From the NCBI GenBank assembly GCA_021805445.1, contig JAJZFH010000036.1:1-56596 (forward strand): a stretch of 56,596 bases of DNA, read 5' to 3'. Within the stretch, counting starts at the first letter, position 1; the number at the start of each line of letters is the position of its first letter. The notes beneath the pieces were generated by a model. The model did no database searches. It saw only the letters and a program-made list of their open reading frames with translations, and was not told where the DNA came from. Below are positions 50,187 to 56,596 of the stretch, piece after piece. The position numbers were made by a program, and so were the translations under genes. The stretch comes from Pseudomonadota bacterium (GTDB lineage: Bacteria > Pseudomonadota > Gammaproteobacteria > Burkholderiales > Ferrovaceae).

Positions 50187-50993
50187 CGGGCGAACGGGCA
50201 TTCCCGCCACCTGAAAAATCACCCCATCTTCCAGTCTGAGTGCGGTCAACGGCCCACCCCACAAACAACCCGTATCCAACCCCTGCACATCGGCACTGCA
50301 ATGCAGTCCCAACGCCGACCAATGACCACAGAGCAGACGCTGCCCTGCGCTACGCCGCCGGGGTACGGCAAACCAGGGAAGAAAACCGGGGGGAATCCCC
50401 TTCAACGGGCCTTTGTAACCAAACTCCATCACCCCCTCGCAGGAACAGATGCGTAACCGGGTCATACCGTTGATGATCGTGCGCCAACGTTCCACCCCCG
50501 TAAGCGTGTCGTGCCAACCCGTCGGGGTATTGCCGTACATCACCTTCAGAAAATCACCATATTGCGCCCCTTGCAGAACCTCTTCCACTTCCCTGGCCAG
50601 GGATGCAGCCTGGTCCACGGTCCACTGCGGGAGCAGTCCCGCATGAATCAAGGTCACCCCCTGATCTTGATGAAGCAAAGGACGGCAGCGTATCCAACGC
50701 AATAATTCCTCCCGGTCAGGAGCTTCGAGAATGGCATCGAGTGTGTCTCCAGGACGCAGATGGGTGGCGCCTTCCGCCACGCACAGCAAATGCAGGTCGT
50801 GGTTGCCCATCACGACCGTCGCTCGATCTCCCAAGGATTTGACCAGTCGCAGTGACTCGAGCGAATGGGGACCACGATTGACCACATCGCCCACAAACCA
50901 CAACTGATCCCGTTTTCTCAGCGGCAAGGTGGAAAGCAAACGTTCCAGGGGTTCCAAACACCCTTGAAGGTCCCCGATCACATACACGCTCAT
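50178..50993 (-). CDS. apaH: Symmetrical bis(5'-nucleosyl)-tetraphosphatase
   Basis: Hydrolyses Ap4A to two ADP. A 271-residue calcineurin-like metallophosphatase with GDLQGC (about 7-12), GDVVNRGPHSLE (about 35) and GNHDLHLL (about 62). Its start ATGA overlaps the stop of the upstream small lipoprotein gene. Confidence 0.95.
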   Translation of the reverse strand: MSVYVIGDLQGCLEPLERLLSTLPLRKRDQLWFVGDVVNRGPHSLESLRLVKSLGDRATVVMGNHDLHLLCVAEGATHLRPGDTLDAILEAPDREELLRWIRCRPLLHQDQGVTLIHAGLLPQWTVDQAASLAREVEEVLQGAQYGDFLKVMYGNTPTGWHDTLTGVERWRTIINGMTRLRICSCEGVMEFGYKGPLKGIPPGFLPWFAVPRRRSAGQRLLCGHWSALGLHCSADVQGLDTGCLWGGPLTALRLEDGVIFQVAGMPVRPLH

Positions 50994-51208
50994 GGAGCGG
51001 GTGCGGGTGGCGTCGCGACGGTAGAAGACGGATTCCCGTTTGCAGGTGGGGAAGGGGGCGGAAGTGCCATGGCCACTTCCCCTACCGGTTTAATGCGCGC
51101 TTCCACAGCGGCCTCGCTTTGTTGTGCCGCAGAAGGGACGGAACGGTCAGAACACCCCCCCAGCATCCCCGCAGTCAACAGCACTCCCCCAATCACAAAC
51201 TTCTTCAT
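50990..51208 (-). CDS. Small proline-rich lipoprotein
   Basis: A 72-residue protein with a lipoprotein signal (MKKFVIGGVLLTAGMLGGC, lipobox LGGC, Cys19). A short mature chain follows that is rich in Ala, Pro and Ser and has no predicted domain. ATG 51208 has GAGGAGGA 6 bp upstream and overlaps apaH by 4 bp, so the two are coupled. No recognised family. The 216-bp region upstream (51209-51424) shows no clear promoter. Confidence 0.7.
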   Translation of the reverse strand: MKKFVIGGVLLTAGMLGGCSDRSVPSAAQQSEAAVEARIKPVGEVAMALPPPSPPANGNPSSTVATPPAPAP

Positions 51209-51424
51209 CACGAATCCTCCTCGATGCTTTCCATGTTCATTCTACCCTCACCTATACGGTTGAATCGTGACGATGTGATAATCCCTCCCCCTATTCGGTA
51301 AATTCCATGGTCTCGCGCAGCCCTATCGGCCGTCGGAAATTTCACCTTTTTTCCCAAACTCTGGCCCTCAAAGTCAATATCTGGTAATTTCAGCAGTCAG
51401 ACCCTTGGTAAACGCATCTTCCCT

Positions 51425-52873
51425 ATGACCTCACTTCTGATTTTACTGCGACACACCGAGTCTCGGTGGTTCTGCGCCCTGTTCATCCTCTGTCTCCAGG
51501 GTTGTTCTCCAGAAATTTCTCCGCACGCCCCAAACGGAACGCTCACCCCCGCTGTCTTCAATACACAGTCTCCCGCACCTCATACGCCGCCCAACCATGG
51601 GTTTTCTACTCTGGTCGCCTTCGGAGACAGCCTCTCCGACATGGGGACTTATACTGTTCTGGCCGAACGAACCTATGGTCTGGGAACATCTTTCAATATC
51701 CCGTTCACCGGTCTACCCTACCCGGCAGGGGGACAATTTACCGTCAATGGCGCAGTTACGGGAAATTGGGTGGGTGACTTGGCTCAGCGGCTCAACCTCG
51801 AAATCACCCCAAATATGATTGGTTACGGTGGAGCTCCCGGCAGCCGATACCTCACGCCCAAGGGCGGATTTTCCCGCACGCCGGTATTTTGCCCGTTCGG
51901 TTTTCAGACAGAACGCCGTTCAGCTTTTTGTTTGGACTTTGCTGAAGGAGGGGCCATGGTCAGCAACCCCACGGGAATTGATCATGATCAGGGGGCCTTG
52001 ACCTTGCCGCTGACGCAACAGGTCTCCCAGTATCTGCATCAGTTCCAGCGCTTTCGGCCCGATCAGTTGGTCACCGTGTTTGGTGGAAATAATGACGTAC
52101 TGTTAGCCTTCTCCCAATTCCTGAGTAATATCACGGAAAGTGTCCAGCAACGGGTGGCCAGTGCCAGGCAGAGCGATCAGGCCATGGGTCCGGTTCGTCA
52201 GCAGGAGATCGCGACTCAGGCTCTGGGCAAGGAATATCACACAGCACTCGGCCATGCCCAGCATCAAATAGATCAAGCGGCCGATGATCTGGCCAGGGTC
52301 ACCCTGCGGATTATCGAGCACGGTGCCCGGTATGTACTGGTCTATACGCTCCCTGATTCTGCCGATACCCCATTTGGGCGCGGCCTTCCTTACACCTTGA
52401 AAGGATTTCCCCAACTCCCCCCGGCCGGATATGTCTGTCGCTCCTCGGAGGCACTGGCTCCGTGCAACATTCTGTCCCTGCTGGTGAATCGATTCAACCA
52501 GCGCCTCCTTGACGACTTACAGGGCAAACCCGTCAAGATAGTCGACAGTCATCACTTATTCAAGGAACTCCTCATCCATCCGGAAGCCCATGGTTTTACT
52601 CATGTCACCACTCCCTGGTGTGCTCGCACGGTCCCCTCATCCCTTTTGTGCAATCTCGACACACCCAACGAAACGGCAGGAGCGACAATTCAAAATCTTT
52701 CTTCCTGGTTATTTGCCGACGACATTCATCCCACACCAGCGGGCTATCAGGTGCTGGCAGATCAAACCTGGGCTGAATTGAAGCATTCTGGCTGGATTAC
52801 CCAACCCTTTGCGGCACTGACTCAGAAGGCACTCAGTTTTCCGGCACAGCGAAACCCAATACCAACCCGATGA
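51425..52873 (+). CDS. SGNH/GDSL esterase lipoprotein
   Basis: A 482-residue exported esterase or lipase. A hydrophobic leader and a LQGC lipobox-like Cys (about 27) suggest a lipoprotein. The GDSL motif FGDSLSD (Ser69), an FGGNNDVLL block (about 220) and the C-terminal ADDIHPTPAGYQ (Asp432, His435) give the complete catalytic set. Similar to phospholipase/lecithinase/hemolysin family proteins. It is not an autotransporter: there is no barrel tail. The gap to the convergent dehydrogenase gene is only 15 bp. Confidence 0.85.
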   Translation: MTSLLILLRHTESRWFCALFILCLQGCSPEISPHAPNGTLTPAVFNTQSPAPHTPPNHGFSTLVAFGDSLSDMGTYTVLAERTYGLGTSFNIPFTGLPYPAGGQFTVNGAVTGNWVGDLAQRLNLEITPNMIGYGGAPGSRYLTPKGGFSRTPVFCPFGFQTERRSAFCLDFAEGGAMVSNPTGIDHDQGALTLPLTQQVSQYLHQFQRFRPDQLVTVFGGNNDVLLAFSQFLSNITESVQQRVASARQSDQAMGPVRQQEIATQALGKEYHTALGHAQHQIDQAADDLARVTLRIIEHGARYVLVYTLPDSADTPFGRGLPYTLKGFPQLPPAGYVCRSSEALAPCNILSLLVNRFNQRLLDDLQGKPVKIVDSHHLFKELLIHPEAHGFTHVTTPWCARTVPSSLLCNLDTPNETAGATIQNLSSWLFADDIHPTPAGYQVLADQTWAELKHSGWITQPFAALTQKALSFPAQRNPIPTR

Positions 52874-52888
52874 CTGCACTCAGGGCAT

Positions 52889-53815
52889 TCAAGCCTGACT
52901 CGTACCACCGCGCTGAAGCGCTTCTTCTTCATAAAGTTTGGCCAAAATGGTGGAATCCTCTTCCCCGTGGCCTTTGTCACGCGCCCATTCAAATGCGCTC
53001 CGCGCGGCTTTATGGAGGTGACAAGGTACGCCATGACTTTCGAACTGATCGATTTCATAGGACAAGTCCTTGATCATCTGATTGACCTTGACGCGCACCG
53101 TATAGTCACCATCGATCATGAAACGGGCTTCACGCAATCCTCGTGGGGCAAAAGGCGCTGTGGTAGCCTTGATGGCCAGCCGTCGTTCCACATCCATATG
53201 ACCGACTTTCATCAAAGCCACCATCTCGGCCGCCGCGAGGTATTCGATACCCAACTTGCCATTGATCATCAACTTTTCAGAAATCCCGTCGAGAGGCCCC
53301 CCCGCATGATTGATTTTACTGCCCATGGCCAGCAGCAGCGGCTGAATCCTGACCATTGCGGCATCCGATGCCCCTACGGTGAAGATCAGCGTACGATTGT
53401 CAGCCTCGGGCAGAGACCCGGACATGGGCGCAGAGACGAATTCAATACCCCGAGCCGCGCAAGCATCGGCCAATTTCTTTTCATGCCCCAAAGTCAAGGT
53501 GGCGCATTCCAAAGCAATGGACCCCACCTGCATATTGGGAAGGGCACCGGTTTGAGGATCGAGCCACACATCAGCAGAAGCAGCATCATCCCATACCATG
53601 GTGATGACGAATTCCGCATGGGTCACGGCCTCCGCTGGAGTCGCGGCTTGCCGGGCGCCCAATTTCACGAGCGGCAGGCAGGCAGACGCTTCAATATTCC
53701 AGACCGTCACAGAATAACCTGCGGCAATCAGTGAGGCAGCCATGCGTGAGCCCATGGCGCCCATACCCAGTACGGCGACCTGTTGAGACTGAGAAGAAGG
53801 AGATGGAGTATTCAC
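52889..53815 (-). CDS. Beta-hydroxyacid dehydrogenase family protein
   Basis: A 308-residue NAD(P)-binding oxidoreductase of the 3-hydroxyisobutyrate/tartronate-semialdehyde reductase family. Rossmann motif GMGAMGSRMA (about 17-26), the substrate region SAPMSGSLPEADNRTL (about 130) and the helical catalytic domain with the candidate Lys in SEKLMINGKLG (about 180). The substrate cannot be assigned. Possible -10 TACAAT and -35 near 53892-53920 on the - strand. Confidence 0.85.
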   Translation of the reverse strand: MNTPSPSSQSQQVAVLGMGAMGSRMAASLIAAGYSVTVWNIEASACLPLVKLGARQAATPAEAVTHAEFVITMVWDDAASADVWLDPQTGALPNMQVGSIALECATLTLGHEKKLADACAARGIEFVSAPMSGSLPEADNRTLIFTVGASDAAMVRIQPLLLAMGSKINHAGGPLDGISEKLMINGKLGIEYLAAAEMVALMKVGHMDVERRLAIKATTAPFAPRGLREARFMIDGDYTVRVKVNQMIKDLSYEIDQFESHGVPCHLHKAARSAFEWARDKGHGEEDSTILAKLYEEEALQRGGTSQA

Positions 53816-53963
53816 GGTAATATCTTTCCTGTGTCCGGGTTAAAATCAGGGTTTAGATGCTAGAAAGATTCGGGGAAGTTAAAAAGCAAATATTGTACGT
53901 ATCAGGTACGAATTATTTTAACAGCCCAATCCATCGCATCCGTTTTTTGTGGAGTTTGATCCC

Positions 53964-55589
53964 TTGAGCAGGATACTACACCGCTTCATTATACCCTTGG
54001 GTCTGCTTTGTCTCTGGATTGGTCCCGTCAGAGCAGAGGAACTGCCCTCAGTGACCGTATCGCCTCCCACCCTGACCCCGATCCATCATCTGGTGATTCT
54101 TTACGACGAAAACATTTCCTTCGATCACTATTTTGGCGCTTACCCCAGAGCACTCAATCCTCCAGGCTCCCCTCACTTCCTTGCCAAACCCCATACTCCC
54201 AGGGTCAATGGATTCGATTCCCTGCCACCCAACCCCAGTCCCCACCCCTTTCGTCTGGATCGAAGTCAGGCGGTCACAGCCGACCAGTCCCATGCCTATA
54301 CGGACGAACAGGAAGCCTTCCATCACGGGCACATGGATCACTTTATCGAATCCACCGGGAACGGACTGACCCATACCCCCGGCGTGCTGGGTGGCCCAAC
54401 CACGGTGATGGGCTATTACGATGGCAATACCGTCACTGCCCTGTGGAACTATGCACAGCGCTATGCATTGAGTGATGCCACCTTCACGGATACCTTCGGC
54501 CCCTCCACCCCAGGTGCGCTGGAAGTGGTGGCAGGACAAACCCACGGCACAATCCCGGTTTTTTCTCAACGCTTCCCTTCGTTACCCACCAGTATTCTCT
54601 TGCCGGATGGTCGAGGTATGTTCACCCTGATTGGCGATGCCGATCCGGAAGAGGATGTTTGTTCGCGCTCACCGCTCAGAATCCGCATGGCGGGTCCCAA
54701 CATCGGCGAATTGCTGGACAGTCAAAATATTTCCTGGGGAAACTTCATGGGAGGCTTCGACCTAAATCGTGTCAACCCGAATGGCAGTTCGGGCTGTACC
54801 CGAACCAGTACCACGCTCACCGGTTCTGTGGTGCGTGATTATTTGCCCCATCACAATGGATTTCAGTACTACCCTTCCACGGCCAACCCCTTTCACACCC
54901 GCCCGGCCGCTTTGTCCACCATTGGTCATGCAACCCTGCCGGACGGCGTGACACCGGAACCGGCGCACCATCAGTATGACCTGGAAGATTTCTTTGGGGC
55001 AGTCAAGGCGGGAAATTTTCCGGCCATCAGTTTTCTCAAAGCCCCGGCCTTTCAAGATGGTCATGCTGGTTATTCCAACCCCCTGGATGAACAACATTTC
55101 ATCGTACGCGTGCTCAACTTCCTTCAAAGTCGTCCCGAATGGAAAGAGACCGCCGTCATCCTGACCTATGACGATTCTGACGGATGGTATGACCATGCAT
55201 TCTCACCCATCCTTCATTCTTCCCACGATCCCCAAGCCGACACCCTGAGCAGTGCGGGGCATTGTGGGTCATCAGAAGGCCCCCCCCTCGGCATCGATGG
55301 GCTCCCCGTCAATGGTCGCTGTGGTCCTGGTCCGCGCATTCCCTTGCTGGTCCTGTCTCCCTGGGCGAGGACCAACTGGGTGGACCATACACCCCTGACC
55401 CAGACCTCAATTCTTCGCTTCATCGAAGATAATTGGTTGCACGAGACACGCTTGGGCCATGGTTCTTTCGACAAGGACGCGGGAAACCTGATGTCCCTCT
55501 TCGATTTCACTCAGCCAACGTCGCTTCCCCCTCTTTTTCTAGATCCTGATTCGGGACTTCCTCTCGCGCTCCCCCCCCATGACCTCTGA
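53964..55589 (+). CDS. Exported phosphoesterase family protein (phospholipase C/acid phosphatase-like)
   Basis: A secreted hydrolase of about 541 residues. After a signal peptide (ILHRFIIPLGLLCLWIGPVRA) come the family motifs NISFDHYFG, FHHGHMDHF, YYDGNTVTALWNYAQRYALSDATFTDTFGPSTPG and a C-terminal YDDSDGWYDHAF, all typical of the phosphoesterase (Pfam PF04185) family. No ATG is usable: GTG 53949 and TTG 53964 are in frame, and TTG 53964 has GGAG 9 bp upstream and keeps the signal at the N-terminus. It overlaps the glycosyltransferase gene by 11 bp. Confidence 0.87.
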   Translation: MSRILHRFIIPLGLLCLWIGPVRAEELPSVTVSPPTLTPIHHLVILYDENISFDHYFGAYPRALNPPGSPHFLAKPHTPRVNGFDSLPPNPSPHPFRLDRSQAVTADQSHAYTDEQEAFHHGHMDHFIESTGNGLTHTPGVLGGPTTVMGYYDGNTVTALWNYAQRYALSDATFTDTFGPSTPGALEVVAGQTHGTIPVFSQRFPSLPTSILLPDGRGMFTLIGDADPEEDVCSRSPLRIRMAGPNIGELLDSQNISWGNFMGGFDLNRVNPNGSSGCTRTSTTLTGSVVRDYLPHHNGFQYYPSTANPFHTRPAALSTIGHATLPDGVTPEPAHHQYDLEDFFGAVKAGNFPAISFLKAPAFQDGHAGYSNPLDEQHFIVRVLNFLQSRPEWKETAVILTYDDSDGWYDHAFSPILHSSHDPQADTLSSAGHCGSSEGPPLGIDGLPVNGRCGPGPRIPLLVLSPWARTNWVDHTPLTQTSILRFIEDNWLHETRLGHGSFDKDAGNLMSLFDFTQPTSLPPLFLDPDSGLPLALPPHDL

Positions 55590-56596
55590 TCTCCAAAAAA
55601 AAAGATTCTTGATCCTCTGTACCCTGCGCATCGGAGACATTCTGCTCACGACGCCGCTCATGCGATCCCTGCGCAAGGCATACCCTGACAGTCGAATCGA
55701 CGTACTGGTCTTGAAAGGCATGGCCGATGTACTGGAAGGCAACCCGGATATCGATGAAATCATCGAAAGTCCACACCGAACCCCCCTGTGGAGCCGCCTC
55801 CAGGAATGGCGTGCACTCTGGCGTCGCTATACCCATGCCCTGAGCCCGGTCTCTTCAGATCGAGCGCGGCTTTACGCTTTTGTGGCGGCCCCCCTCCGTT
55901 TGGGCTTCATCAATGCCCATACCTCCTCCTTTTCCCGCCGTTTGCTCACCCATGCGCTCCTGTTCGATGACGAAACACTGCACACCGTCCCCCATAACCT
56001 GAGATTATTGGAACCCCTGGGTATTTCTCCCGACTGCACCGTAGTATCCCCCACAGCGGGGGGAATGCTCCCTGGTCCACTGCACGAAAAAAAGTACGCC
56101 GTAGTCCATCCCTATCCAAAATTTACTTACAAATCCTGGCCTCTGGAAAACTGGGTCCAATTGGTCCAGGAAATTCAGAAGAAATCCATGCTCGTCGTAC
56201 TCACAGGCAGCCACGCGCCAGATGAGAGGGCGGTGGTTCGGGAAATTGCACGACGCACCACCGCTCTCGATCTGTCAGGGACCCTATCCTTGGCTGCAAC
56301 CGCCGATCTCATCAAGAAAGCACAATTTTTTGTGGGGCCAGATACGGGGATCACACATCTGGCCGCTGCGACAGGCGTCCCCACCCTGGCTCTCTTCGGC
56401 CCCACCAATCCGGTCAAGTGGGGCCCCTGGCCCGCAACCCAGGACTGCGCACAGCAACCCTGGCACCGCCAAGGAAGCCAACATCAAGGAAATGTCTGGA
56501 TCATTCAGGGATCAGGGCCTTGTGTGCCCTGCCACCAAGAGGGATGTGACCGCCATGCACACAGCAGAAGCCAATGCCTGGAAACCCTCCCGGTCA
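55579..56596 (+). CDS. Glycosyltransferase family 9 (LPS heptosyltransferase-like), 3' end outside window
   Basis: At least 339 residues are encoded before the window ends without a stop. The start MTSDLQKKRFLILCTLRIGD and the block KAQFFVGPDTGITHLAAATG and TLALFGPTNPVKWGPW are hallmark GT9 sequences (WaaC/WaaF type) for adding heptose or related sugar to the LPS core. It begins 11 bp before the phosphoesterase stop, suggesting a shared transcript. Acceptor and exact sugar are unknown. The last visible codons contain a Cys/His-rich stretch (CVPCHQEGCDRH). Confidence 0.85.
   Translation, partial: MTSDLQKKRFLILCTLRIGDILLTTPLMRSLRKAYPDSRIDVLVLKGMADVLEGNPDIDEIIESPHRTPLWSRLQEWRALWRRYTHALSPVSSDRARLYAFVAAPLRLGFINAHTSSFSRRLLTHALLFDDETLHTVPHNLRLLEPLGISPDCTVVSPTAGGMLPGPLHEKKYAVVHPYPKFTYKSWPLENWVQLVQEIQKKSMLVVLTGSHAPDERAVVREIARRTTALDLSGTLSLAATADLIKKAQFFVGPDTGITHLAAATGVPTLALFGPTNPVKWGPWPATQDCAQQPWHRQGSQHQGNVWIIQGSGPCVPCHQEGCDRHAHSRSQCLETLPV

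Overview
The window is a dense, chromosomal, housekeeping-rich stretch with no mobile element, rRNA, tRNA or CRISPR array that I can see. Gene families and gene order point to a betaproteobacterium. The clues are yqgE-ruvX-pyrB-pyrX, ppc beside hemCDXY, a proteobacterial-type gshA next to gshB, accB-accC-prmA, and AmtB with an Ala/Pro-rich leader. A Nitrosomonadales- or Ferrovum-like organism is plausible, but that is inference from order and composition, not proven here.

Layout. (1) 1-4273: glnA-ntrB-ntrC on the + strand. The glnA promoter is a sigma-54 (-24/-12) element preceded by two NtrC-type dyads. (2) 4228-6418: exonuclease III, a small outer-membrane barrel and a Slp-type lipoprotein. 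(3) 6665-12052: yqgE, ruvX, pyrB, a catalytically dead dihydroorotase homologue and an M3 oligopeptidase. (4) 12069-19852, - strand: a TonB-like protein, an RNB-family exoribonuclease, mpl and B12-dependent metH. (5) 19934-24459, - strand: two paralogous BBP2-like porins bracketing amtB and glnK. (6) 24804-26612: ubiK and comM. (7) 26755-32965, - strand: a SUF Fe-S assembly operon (Rrf2 regulator, sufB, C, D, S, U, T), divergent from gshA-gshB. (8) 35378-43443: ddl, ppc, hemC-D-X and a shortened hemY, then a ferredoxin-reductase fusion. (9) 43479-50993: an epimerase, aroQ, accBC, prmA, gcvH, tpx, a PfkB kinase, an acyltransferase and apaH. (10) 50990-56596: a tiny lipoprotein, a GDSL esterase lipoprotein, a beta-hydroxyacid dehydrogenase, an exported phosphoesterase, and a glycosyltransferase-9 gene cut by the window end.

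The most interesting system is a coherent nitrogen regulon. Three sigma-54 promoters can be read directly: before glnA, before porin B-glnK-amtB, and before porin A. NtrC-like dyads lie upstream of the first two, and ntrBC itself is in the window. Each porin is thus controlled like the inner-membrane ammonium channel. This suggests a nitrogen-starvation-induced outer-membrane route paired with AmtB/GlnK. Porin A has its own sigma-54 promoter, whose -24 box abuts the amtB terminator.

Other points: ruvX and the pyrC-like gene have lost expected active-site residues, and pyrR is missing from the pyrimidine cluster. HemY keeps only its N-terminal half. The SUF operon has a strong sigma-70 promoter whose -10 sits inside a dyad. 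Several convergent gene pairs overlap at their 3' ends.
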